Shown: positions 7,321-14,044, counted from the first letter of the stretch. The stretch: DNA of 17,512 bases from Phycisphaerales bacterium UBA7812 (GCA_002480345.1 DLBY01000048.1:5607-23118); one strand, 5' to 3'. Numbers and translations are program-made. Notes: generated by a model from the letters alone, not told the origin.

Positions 7321-7466
7321 GTCCCGCGGGGGACCGCAGAGAGAGATGGCGCACCGCGGCGCGGCGGCTTGAGGGCTGCGGCGTGTCGGGCGGTGCGGGC
7401 TCGCCACGGACGGCGATTTCTTCGGAAAGCCGTCGCCTGTGCGGTTCCGGGTCGCCCGGGTGGTTT
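7321..7466 (+). ncRNA. Candidate structured RNA or 5' leader (three-way junction)
   Basis: By hand, a closing stem pairs 7330-7338 with 7440-7448 (9 bp, one G-U). It encloses two arms. One pairs 7350-7357 with 7390-7397 (8 bp, perfect) and has an inner 5-bp stem at 7364-7368/7375-7379. The other pairs 7409-7414 with 7429-7434, plus TTTC/GAAA capped by a TTCG tetraloop (7417-7428). A 5-bp hairpin at 7447-7459 followed by GTGGTTT could end it, and GTCCC/GGGAC at 7321-7334 is an alternative 5' hairpin. I do not recognise a known family. In DNA this GC-rich, chance stems are common, so this is a candidate only. Confidence 0.3.
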
Positions 7467-7494
7467 ACGGTGTGCGCGCGGCGTGGGAAGTTCC

Positions 7495-7500
7495 TACGCT
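7495..7500 (+). promoter_or_regulatory. Candidate -10 box for leaderless transcription of the YhaM-like gene
   Basis: TACGCT ends 6 nt before the ATG at 7507 and no Shine-Dalgarno lies at useful distance. This arrangement matches leaderless starts elsewhere in the window (prmC, ABC ATPase). No clear -35 is visible. Confidence 0.3.
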
Positions 7501-7506
7501 GGTTGC

Positions 7507-8499
7507 ATGACGACGAAAGCGCAGATCGCGGAGATGGTCCCGTCGCAGCGGATCGAGGGTGTGTTCGCGATCGCGAACGCGCAGCTCGGCAAGACGCGGC
7601 AGGACAAGCCCTACCTTCGGTGCCTGCTGAGCGACAAGACGGGCGAGGCGCCGGCGCGGAAGTGGTCGATCAGCGAGGAGGAGTATGCCGACCTGCCGAC
7701 CGACGGGTTCGTGTGGGTGGAGGGCGAGACGCAGGCGTACCAGGGGCAGTTGCAGATCATCGTGCACAACATGCATGTGCATGAGCCCACGATCGAGCAG
7801 ATGAAAGAGCTGCTCCCGGTGACGAGCCGGGACATCGAGGAGATGTGGACGGAGTGCGTGTCGCTGCTGCGTTCGTTCGAGCACCCGGCGCTGCTGGCGC
7901 TCGCGGAGCTGTTCCTTGAGGACGAGTATTTCGTCGAGTCGTTCAAGCGGGCGCCGGCGGCGAAGGCGCTGCACCACAGCCATTTGGGGGGTCTGCTGGA
8001 GCACAGCCTGACGCTGATGCAGATCGCCGACCGGATCTGCCCGCTGTATCCGCGGATCAACCGCGACATCGTGGTGATGGGCTGCTTCCTGCAGGACATC
8101 GGCAAGACGCGCGAGCTCAGCTACGACAAGGCGTTCAGCTACACCGACATGGGCGAGCTGATCGGGCACATCGTCGAGGGCACGCACATGCTGCGTGCCA
8201 AGTGCGAGGTGCTGATGCGCGAGAAGGGTGTGCGTCTGCCCGCGGGCCTCGCGATGGTGCTTGAGCACATCATCCTCAGCCACCACGGGGTTCCCGAGTA
8301 CGGCGCCGCGAAGATGCCCATGACCCCCGAGGCGGTGCTCGTCGCGCACATCGACGCGCTGGACGCGAAGACGGTGATCGCGATGGACGCGGCCCGTCCC
8401 GAGCGCCAGGCGGCGGCGGACCTGGGCGGGAACTTCACCGATAAGTCGTGGGCGCTGGGCGTGAAGCTCTACAAGCCCGATCCGCTGTCGGCGAAGTGA
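7507..8499 (+). CDS. YhaM-like OB-fold/HD-domain 3'-5' exoribonuclease
   Basis: The 330-residue protein has the YhaM layout. An N-terminal OB-fold (about 12-93) contains GKTRQDKPYLRCLLSDKTGE, and an HD domain covers about 150-300. Bacillus YhaM, of similar length, degrades RNA and single-stranded DNA 3'-5' using metals bound by the HD domain. Visible HD landmarks are H156/H157, H166 (GLLEHS), the doublet region CFLQDIGKTREL, H221 (IGHI), H259/H260 (LSHHG) and D283 (HIDALDA). The HD doublet reads Q196-D197 because codon 8092-8094 is CAG, so the first metal-ligand His is missing. Activity may be altered or lost. ATG 7507 is preferred to an in-frame upstream start at 7369 because family similarity begins here. 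A strong terminator follows at 8545-8570. Confidence 0.87.
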   Translation: MTTKAQIAEMVPSQRIEGVFAIANAQLGKTRQDKPYLRCLLSDKTGEAPARKWSISEEEYADLPTDGFVWVEGETQAYQGQLQIIVHNMHVHEPTIEQMKELLPVTSRDIEEMWTECVSLLRSFEHPALLALAELFLEDEYFVESFKRAPAAKALHHSHLGGLLEHSLTLMQIADRICPLYPRINRDIVVMGCFLQDIGKTRELSYDKAFSYTDMGELIGHIVEGTHMLRAKCEVLMREKGVRLPAGLAMVLEHIILSHHGVPEYGAAKMPMTPEAVLVAHIDALDAKTVIAMDAARPERQAAADLGGNFTDKSWALGVKLYKPDPLSAK

Positions 8500-8544
8500 G
8501 CGTGGAGGCTCGCCCTGCAGGCTGAACCGGTTCGTGCGCAGAAG

Positions 8545-8570
8545 AACGCCCCGCGATCGCGGGGCGTTTT
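8545..8570. terminator. Strong intrinsic terminator, probably bidirectional
   Basis: A perfect 24-bp palindrome with core CCCCGCGATCGCGGGG spans 8545-8568 and ends in TTTT (8567-8570) on the plus strand. On the minus strand it is followed by TTCTTCT. It lies between the convergent YhaM-like gene and the kinase gene, so it probably ends both transcripts. Confidence 0.88.
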
Positions 8571-8601
8571 CGATTGTGCGTGGTCTGTCGCGACGGGGCG
8601 C

Positions 8602-11049
8602 TCAGGGCGTGGTCTCGCTGATCAGCGCCGCGCCGATGTCGGCGAAGCGGGGCGCGTCGGCCTCGAAGACCGAGACGCCCGAGTCGGAGGCGAGCAGGTA
8701 GCGGTAGGTCTGGTTGTCGCCCGGGCCGACCCACCAGACGGCCTCGAGGTCGTCGTCCTCGGCGATGAAAGCGCTGAGATCGGCGCCGAGTTCGCTGTCG
8801 AGGACGGCCTGGCCGCGGAGCGCGAGCAGGCGGGCGATCGTGTCTACACCCTCGGGCCCGTTGAGCGTCTGCGTGAAGTTGTTGGAGATCGCGCGGGCGT
8901 CGGCCGCCTCGATGCTGGTTCGGGCGCTTTTGAGGTCGGCGAGGAAGTCCTCATCGAAGGGGGGGCGGAAATCCACGATCATCGCGATGTCGAGCCCGTC
9001 GGTGATCTCGTGCGGCGTCGGGACGAGGCCCTCGACGGGGCTGGATGTTTCGCCTGTCGGGGTGCTCGGGGTGGTGGGGGGCTGTTGGCGTCGCGGCATC
9101 GAGGGGGCCAGGATGCCGGGCGGGGCGGGGACGACCTCGGCGCGGGCTTCGGCCTGGGCGAGGTCGGCGGCTTCGCGTGATGCGCGGTCGAGGTTGAGGC
9201 CCGCGAAGATGACGACCGACGCGGCGGCGGACGCGAGGAAGATAAGCGCGAGCACGATCCCGGCGTTGATGGCGCTGGGGGCCTTGGACTTGGAGCGTCG
9301 GCCTGCGCGCGCGGTCGGGCCCAACGGGGCGAGGTGGGCATCGCGGCCTGCGCGGTGCCCGTGCGCTCTGGCGCGGCGCTCGGCGGCGCGGCGCTGGGCG
9401 CGTTCGCGCTGCTCCTTGGCGCTCAGGCGTTGCTCGGGGGGGGTCAGCGGTCGCGCGGGCTGCTGGGGCGCGTTGGTGAAATTGAAACCCCTGGGCGCGT
9501 TGAATTTGGGGCTTCGCGGCGGGATCGGGGCCGCGGGGGACGCGGCGCCGGCGGGGACATACCGGCCCGTCCACCAGTCGCTGACGCGGATTCTGGGGAT
9601 GCCCGCGGCGGCGGCGAAGGCGGCGGGGCGCGGCGCCTGCGGCGGGGGGACGGGCGACGCGGCGGCCTGGACCTGCTCGGGCTCGGGGAACTCGACGGCG
9701 ACGGGCTCGGGCGCCGGCTCGGGCGCGCGCCCGCTCATGCTGGGCAGGTCGGCGGGCTTGACGGCGAAGGGGTCCGGCGCGGCGGTGACGACCTGGAGAT
9801 CGTCGAGCATGGCGCGGGCGCTGGGGTAGCGCTTGTCGTAGTCGGTCATGGCGCGCCGGATGATCCAGCGGAGCGCCTCGGGGCAGGTCTTGGAGACCTG
9901 GCTCAGCCCGCCGTGCGCGGGGAAGGAGTTCTCGACGATCGAATAGAGCACGGCGCCGGCGGCGTAGACATCAAAGCGTCCGCCGTCGATCTGGTGGACC
10001 TTGACGCCTCGCAGGGCCTGGCGGACGAGCTCGGGGTCGCGGAAATACTCGGTCCCGTGGGTGGTCAGCGTCATGGCGCTGCGGAGCGGGGTGATGAGCC
10101 CGAAGTCGACGAGGTGGGCCTTGCCGCGTCCCAGCGCGGGGTCGGTCTCGCGATCGACGATGACATTGTCGGGCTTGACATCCTTGTGCCAGAGGCCGCC
10201 CCGGTGGTAGGTGTCGAGGGCCTCAAGCAGGTCGGTGGTGTACCCGACAGCGAGCTTGATCCCCCGCGTGTCGAGGCCCTTCGCGGGCGCCTGGGCGTGC
10301 ATGTTCTGTGTGACGACGGAGAGCGAATCGCCCGGCACATAGCGCATGATGTAGTAGAAGCGCTCGTCGGTGAGTTCGTGCTCGAGGACGAGGCCCAGTT
10401 TCTTCGCGGCGTCGAGCGCCCGGCTCTCGCGGACGATCTGGGGGAGGCTCGAGCCGTCGCCCAGGCTGAAGGTCTTGATGACGACGCGGTCGATGTCGGT
10501 GTGGCCCCGGCGCTGGTAGGCGGCGCGCTTGAGCTCGTCGGGCTCGGCGACATAGAGCTTGCCGCCCGACCCGCCCCCGGGGAGGGACCCGACGATGGTG
10601 TAGCCCTCGAAGAGGCCCTGCCGCTTCTTGCTGGGCTTGTCGGGCCCCGGCGCGAAGGCGACGGCGTTGGGGAGGCGTTGTTCGATGCCCTCGGTGACGC
10701 CTCGCAGACCGACGAGGTGCAGGGGGTGCCCGATCACGATGCGATAGGTGCACGCGCCCATGGTCTTGCATTCGTCGGTGAGGGCGCGGCCGAAGTGGGC
10801 GGCGGCGCTCCAGCGTCCGATGACGATGTTGAGCAGGACGAGGGGCACGAAGACGATCGCGACGACGAGGGCGCCGACGAGGCGGAAGATGTCGCCCAGC
10901 CAGCGTCCGATGGTCGCGAAGATGTGCCCGATGACGCGGACGAGCAGGCCGATGAACTTGACCGCGAGGATCACGATCAGCCCGATCGCGACGGCGCCGA
11001 CGAGCAGCGCGGCGATGATTCCCAAGATGCCGAGTGGTCCGGATGCCAT
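8602..11049 (-). CDS. Membrane Ser/Thr protein kinase
   Basis: The 815-residue protein starts at ATG 11049 behind a strong GGGGAGGA site. Residues 7-40 and 55-78 are hydrophobic and probably form membrane helices. The kinase domain (about 150-420) is Hanks-type. It has a glycine-rich loop GSLPGGGSGGKLYVAE (154-169), K192 in VVIKTF, E208 in RESR, the catalytic loop HKDVKPDN (288-295), DFG at 315-317 and an APE equivalent FRDPE at 336-340. A Pro/Ala-rich low-complexity linker (about 430-590) leads to a further membrane helix (593-619) and a C-terminal domain (about 680-815) of unknown fold. I expect the kinase in the cytoplasm and the C-terminal domain outside. The gene follows the ECF sigma gene by 42 nt, so the kinase may regulate or be regulated with that factor. 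Confidence 0.9.
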   Translation of the reverse strand: MASGPLGILGIIAALLVGAVAIGLIVILAVKFIGLLVRVIGHIFATIGRWLGDIFRLVGALVVAIVFVPLVLLNIVIGRWSAAAHFGRALTDECKTMGACTYRIVIGHPLHLVGLRGVTEGIEQRLPNAVAFAPGPDKPSKKRQGLFEGYTIVGSLPGGGSGGKLYVAEPDELKRAAYQRRGHTDIDRVVIKTFSLGDGSSLPQIVRESRALDAAKKLGLVLEHELTDERFYYIMRYVPGDSLSVVTQNMHAQAPAKGLDTRGIKLAVGYTTDLLEALDTYHRGGLWHKDVKPDNVIVDRETDPALGRGKAHLVDFGLITPLRSAMTLTTHGTEYFRDPELVRQALRGVKVHQIDGGRFDVYAAGAVLYSIVENSFPAHGGLSQVSKTCPEALRWIIRRAMTDYDKRYPSARAMLDDLQVVTAAPDPFAVKPADLPSMSGRAPEPAPEPVAVEFPEPEQVQAAASPVPPPQAPRPAAFAAAAGIPRIRVSDWWTGRYVPAGAASPAAPIPPRSPKFNAPRGFNFTNAPQQPARPLTPPEQRLSAKEQRERAQRRAAERRARAHGHRAGRDAHLAPLGPTARAGRRSKSKAPSAINAGIVLALIFLASAAASVVIFAGLNLDRASREAADLAQAEARAEVVPAPPGILAPSMPRRQQPPTTPSTPTGETSSPVEGLVPTPHEITDGLDIAMIVDFRPPFDEDFLADLKSARTSIEAADARAISNNFTQTLNGPEGVDTIARLLALRGQAVLDSELGADLSAFIAEDDDLEAVWWVGPGDNQTYRYLLASDSGVSVFEADAPRFADIGAALISETTP

Positions 11050-11091
11050 GGCGGTCCTCCCCGTTACGCTCCGCCGCGGTTCGGAGGTCGG

Positions 11092-11850
11092 TCAGGCGTC
11101 GAACTGGTCGGCCTGCCTGAGCTCCATCTGCCGGTGGTAGATCTCGCCGATGGCCTCGTCGAAGAGGGTGTCATCGGCCTTGTCGGCAGTAGAGTTGGGA
11201 TTCAGGACGAGCCCGTTTCGCTCCGCTTCGTTGTATTCCTCTTCGGTGAACGAATAGGTCGCGACGGTGCGGGCGAGGGCGGCACGGAGCAGATCCCGAA
11301 CCTTCGCGAGCCTGCGGCTGATGGTGGGCTCGCTGACGCCCACCTGGGCGGCGACCTCCTTGCCGCTCATGCCGTCGAAGACCCGCATCCGGTAGATGCT
11401 GAATTCGGTGAAATCGCACTCGCGTTCGACGGCGCGGATGGAGGCCTCGACCTTGGCGCGGAAGATCGCGGCTTCGTAGGCCTCGTCGGCGCCCTGGGTC
11501 GCGGCGGAGACCATCCAGGACTCGTCGAGGTGGGCATTCGCCTTGCCTCCCCCTCGTTTCTGGGCCATCCGGCGGTCCATCTCGTCGCCCAGCACATGCT
11601 TGGCGATCGCGAGGAGCCAGGTGCTGAAGCGGGCGCCGCGGGTTGGGTCGTAGCGGTCGATGGAGTTGGAGAGGGCGGCGAGGGTTTCCTGCGAGAGATC
11701 GCGGACGGTCTCCTGCCCGATCCGCCCCCGCCCCCACTTGGTGAGCTGGGCACGCAGGACGGGTCCGAAGGTGTCCCAGAGCTCGAACCACGCGGCTTCG
11801 TCGTTGGCACTGAGGCGCTTGAGGAAGGAGGTGGTCATCGAGGTGAGCAT
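11092..11850 (-). CDS. ECF-type RNA polymerase sigma-70 factor
   Basis: The 252-residue sigma factor has region 2 at about residues 18-97 (WFELWDTFGPVLRAQL ... DLSQETLAALSNSIDRYD ... FSTWLLAIAKHVLGDEMDRR). Region 4 is at about 148-195, where SGKEVAAQVGVSEPTISRRL is the helix-turn-helix that reads the -35 element. Region 3 is absent, as in ECF factors. A tail of about 55 residues (about 198-252) extends beyond region 4, which is unusual for a minimal ECF factor and could be regulatory. I chose ATG 11850 because GAAGG lies 8 nt upstream; ATG 11838 has no such site. Longer in-frame readings to 12273 add Pro/Arg-rich sequence unlike any sigma region. The kinase gene lies immediately downstream. 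Sigma plus Ser/Thr kinase pairs are a known planctomycete arrangement. Confidence 0.9.
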   Translation of the reverse strand: MLTSMTTSFLKRLSANDEAAWFELWDTFGPVLRAQLTKWGRGRIGQETVRDLSQETLAALSNSIDRYDPTRGARFSTWLLAIAKHVLGDEMDRRMAQKRGGGKANAHLDESWMVSAATQGADEAYEAAIFRAKVEASIRAVERECDFTEFSIYRMRVFDGMSGKEVAAQVGVSEPTISRRLAKVRDLLRAALARTVATYSFTEEEYNEAERNGLVLNPNSTADKADDTLFDEAIGEIYHRQMELRQADQFDA

Positions 11851-11879
11851 GCGGGGGACCTTCTTTCTGCCTGAGAGCG

Positions 11880-11906
11880 AGTCTATCCGTGCCATCCGCG
11901 ATTCAA
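11880..11906 (-). promoter_or_regulatory. Candidate promoter of the sigma/kinase operon
   Basis: On the minus strand TAGACT (11885-11880) is preceded by TTGAAT (11906-11901) with a 15-nt spacer, or by TTTGAA with 16 nt. It predicts a leader of about 22 nt carrying the GAAGG ribosome site of the sigma gene. The -10 equals the TAGACT before the PAS-GAF gene. Confidence 0.4.
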
Positions 11907-12091
11907 AGGGCCTTGGGCCTGCGCACCAAGGGCCTCGGGCGGCGCGGGGGCGGCGGAACGCGACGCGCGTTCCTGCGGAGCGGCGCATCCCGGGCGGGGG
12001 GATGGCGCCGCTTGTTTGCAACCTGATTGGATCAGACCATCCCGGATCTGCCTTTCTTCCCGTCCCGTGTCCGGCCTTGGCGCGGCGCGGG

Positions 12092-12170
12092 GCACGGGTT
12101 TCTTCGGAAATGTGCGCGTCGTGTTGCTGGGTGTGAAATCGGGGCGGGAGCAATCCCACACAGCATGACG
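12092..12170 (+). other. Pair of predicted hairpins upstream of the coiled-coil gene
   Basis: The first hairpin has GCAC/GTGC (12092-12095/12112-12115) closing TTTC-TTCG-GAAA (12099-12110). The second pairs 12117-12120 with 12167-12170, 12125-12129 with 12161-12165 and 12132-12135 with 12157-12160, with small bulges. The 12-mer TTTCTTCGGAAA also occurs at 7417-7428. Function unknown. Confidence 0.3.
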
Positions 12171-12323
12171 AGGCCGGCCTGATCCGGGCCGCTCCGATCG
12201 GGGCGTTTCGGGTCGAGCCGGGAGATTGGGACGGGGCGGCGTTTGCCCCGGGCCTGGGAGCACACGAAACCACGGGCGCCCGCAGGGTGCGGGGCCCATC
12301 CAGGAATGCGGAAGGAGCACGCC

Positions 12324-13301
12324 ATGGGATGCTTCGTCAAAGGTGCGGTTCGGTTCGGAGTGATGGCGGCGCTCGCGGGTGGCGCGGCGGCGGTGGTCGC
12401 GGAGGCGGCCCGTCCCGGCAGCGTCGGCGCGATCCTGCACCAGACCTCGGGGATGGTCGGGAGTGTGATCGACGCGAACATCGATGACCCGGCGGCGATG
12501 CGGGCGCAGATCAAGCGTTTGCAGGCCGAGTATCCGGAGAAGATCGCGGAGGTCCGCGCGGACCTGAACGAGGTGCGTGAGCAGATGTCGCAGCTCGAGC
12601 GGGAGCGCGAGGTGAGTGCGAAGGTCGTCGAGCTGACGGCGAACGATCTCTCGCTGATCGAGACGGGCATCCAGCGTGCCCAAGCGGCGCAGTCGGCGCA
12701 CCAGGGCGCGGTGGTCCGGATCTCGTTCAACGAGTCTCGCCTGAGCCCCCGGGACGCGATGGCGCGTCATTCGGAGATCACGCAGACGCAGGCGGTCTAC
12801 AAGGGCCGCATCGCGGAGGTCGAGACCGAACTGGGCTTCCTGGCGGACCAGGAGCACCAGCTGGCGGACCTGCTGGTGCGGCTGGAGACCGAGCAGGCGG
12901 AGTTCGAGGCGCAGCTGTTCCAGCTCGATGCGCAGATCGATTCGATCGCCCGCAACGACCGGCTCATCGAGATGATGGAAGACCGGCAGGCAACGATCGA
13001 CGAGCACAACCGCTATCAGGCGCACAGCCTCGACCAGATCCGGGGTCGACTGGACAGGATCCGCAACGAGCAGACCGCGCGGATCGCGCAGATCGGGCGC
13101 CAGGACGCGTCGCGGAACTATGTCGCGGAAGCGGAGTACCTGACGGACCAGGAAGCCTCGGTCCGGCTGCTCGTCGAGCCCGAGCGGGGCGACCTGATCG
13201 AGGTGCCCTCGTCGAAGTCGATCCAGTGGGAGGCGCCCACGGTGATCGAGATCGATCCGGAGGCAGAGGAGTCGGACGGGCAGGTCGCGCACAACGACTG
13301 A
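12324..13301 (+). CDS. Membrane-anchored coiled-coil protein, function unknown
   Basis: The 325-residue protein starts at ATG 12324 behind GAAGGAG (12311-12317). Residues 9-28 are Gly/Ala-rich and hydrophobic (VRFGVMAALAGGAAAVVAEA), either a signal peptide or a single membrane anchor. Residues about 56-260 are charged, Gln/Glu/Arg-rich and heptad-like (IKRLQAEYPEKIAEVRADL, GRIAEVETELGFLADQEHQL, QIRGRLDRIRNEQTARI), indicating long coiled coils broken near 105-150. The last 50 residues are acidic (DPEAEESDG). No enzymatic motif is seen and I do not recognise the family. It is transcribed divergently from the ECF sigma/kinase pair, so it might belong to that regulon, which is inference from position. 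A GC-rich hairpin at 13342-13379 follows. Confidence 0.8.
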   Translation: MGCFVKGAVRFGVMAALAGGAAAVVAEAARPGSVGAILHQTSGMVGSVIDANIDDPAAMRAQIKRLQAEYPEKIAEVRADLNEVREQMSQLEREREVSAKVVELTANDLSLIETGIQRAQAAQSAHQGAVVRISFNESRLSPRDAMARHSEITQTQAVYKGRIAEVETELGFLADQEHQLADLLVRLETEQAEFEAQLFQLDAQIDSIARNDRLIEMMEDRQATIDEHNRYQAHSLDQIRGRLDRIRNEQTARIAQIGRQDASRNYVAEAEYLTDQEASVRLLVEPERGDLIEVPSSKSIQWEAPTVIEIDPEAEESDGQVAHND

Positions 13302-13341
13302 GTGTTCGAGCCGTCTGGATTGACTGATTGACCATCCCGAG

Positions 13342-13379
13342 ACCCCCCCGGGGCGGGCGAAGGCCTGTCCCGGGGGGTT
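13342..13379. terminator. GC-rich hairpin between convergent genes, probable terminator
   Basis: ACCCCCCCGGG at 13342-13352 pairs with CCCGGGGGGT at 13369-13378, with one bulged C and a 16-nt loop. It sits between the ends of the coiled-coil gene and the Cys-rich gene. No U-tract follows in either direction, so termination would rely on stem strength or other factors. Confidence 0.5.
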
Positions 13380-13411
13380 GCTCATTGGTGGGCGGGGGGA
13401 TCCGGTCGCGA

Positions 13412-14005
13412 TTACTCTGTCGGGTTCCCGGTCTCGCGGCAGGCGCAGGTCACGGAGAATCCGCCCGCGGGGTTTATCGTGACGAGCAACTCGCAGGTGC
13501 CGTTGCAGTCAACATCGTTGCAATAGACCTTGATGGTTCCGTCCGGCTGCGGGGAAAAGACGGTCGCGCAGGCGGGCGCGTCGGAAGCGCTGAAGAAATC
13601 AACCCCGGCGATCGAGCCATCCGGGGCAAGTCGAAGCGCCTTCAGTTGGCATGCTGCGGCGGCGAGCGGAGCGGGAATGCCGCCCCGCGGATCAAAGACG
13701 ATCGTATGAACCGCACCGGCAGGGGAAAGCGTGATTTCTCTGAGTTCGACGGCGTTTTCGAGCTGGGTGATCGGGGTCAACGCCGGCGTGACGCCGTCGT
13801 CGAATGCCTGGAGGTAGACCCCGGGCGAGTCCGGAAAAGCAACGCGTCCGGTCCCGTCGTTGAGAATGTGTGCGCGTTCGGCGACGATCTGATCGCCGGG
13901 ACGAGGGGCCAACGAGGCGGCACCTGTTGCGGCAACACCGAGCACGATGAGGGTGCCGGTGAAGACGAGGGACACAACATGGCGGCGGCCGATCGGCTTG
14001 TGCAT
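13412..14005 (-). CDS. Small secreted Cys-rich protein, function unknown
   Basis: The 197-residue protein starts at ATG 14005 behind AAGGAG. Residues 1-30 look like a signal peptide (MHKPIGRRHVVSLVFTGTLI, then VLGVAATGAAS). The mature part has seven cysteines. Five cluster near the end in the pattern YCNDVDCNGTCELLV (161-175) and CAC (187-189), the others being C119 and C146. They would suit disulfides or a metal site outside the cytoplasm. The middle is beta-rich with short repeated 'AVxLREITLSPAGAVHTIVF' and 'LKALRLAPDGSIAGVDFF' stretches. I do not recognise a family. Its leader contains a palindrome, A8 and C9 runs and four 19-bp repeats. The gene is convergent with the coiled-coil gene and divergent from mreB. 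Confidence 0.75.
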   Translation of the reverse strand: MHKPIGRRHVVSLVFTGTLIVLGVAATGAASLAPRPGDQIVAERAHILNDGTGRVAFPDSPGVYLQAFDDGVTPALTPITQLENAVELREITLSPAGAVHTIVFDPRGGIPAPLAAAACQLKALRLAPDGSIAGVDFFSASDAPACATVFSPQPDGTIKVYCNDVDCNGTCELLVTINPAGGFSVTCACRETGNPTE

Positions 14006-14016
14006 CGAAGCACTCC

Positions 14017-14041
14017 TTTTTTTTGGGGGGGGGATCCCCCC
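14017..14041. repeat. Homopolymer runs and palindrome in the leader of the Cys-rich gene
   Basis: The plus strand reads T8 (14017-14024), G9 (14025-14033), AT and C6 (14036-14041). Within it GGGGGGATCCCCCC (14028-14041) is a perfect palindrome. On the gene's strand the order is palindrome, C run, A run, then the GGAG ribosome site. Such runs are prone to slippage, and the hairpin lies directly upstream of the ribosome site. Confidence 0.8.
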
Positions 14042-14044
14042 TTT

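Larger units (their letters stand above)
11851..12323. other. Divergent intergenic region, 473 bp, no gene seen
   Basis: It separates the sigma gene from the coiled-coil gene. It holds the candidate sigma promoter at 11880-11906, a UUCG hairpin at 12092-12115 and a bulged hairpin at 12117-12170. The segment from about 12127 to the start at 12324 contains no TA dinucleotide, so an ordinary TAnnnT -10 box is absent in front of the coiled-coil gene. The long plus- and minus-strand readings across it look like chance GC-rich frames. Confidence 0.6.

Noticed and set aside
7315..7324. GAGGAAGTCC, resembling the conserved GAGGAAAGTCC of RNase P RNA
   Set aside because: The region is too short for RNase P RNA and the other conserved segments (such as ACAGAAA) are absent.
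9334..11874. 846-residue plus-strand open frame
   Set aside because: It is antisense to the kinase and sigma genes, and is Gly/Glu/Asp-rich by complement of their codons.
11851..12273. N-terminal extension of the sigma factor
   Set aside because: The extra 141 residues are low-complexity Pro/Arg sequence. A ribosome site and a candidate promoter support the start at 11850.
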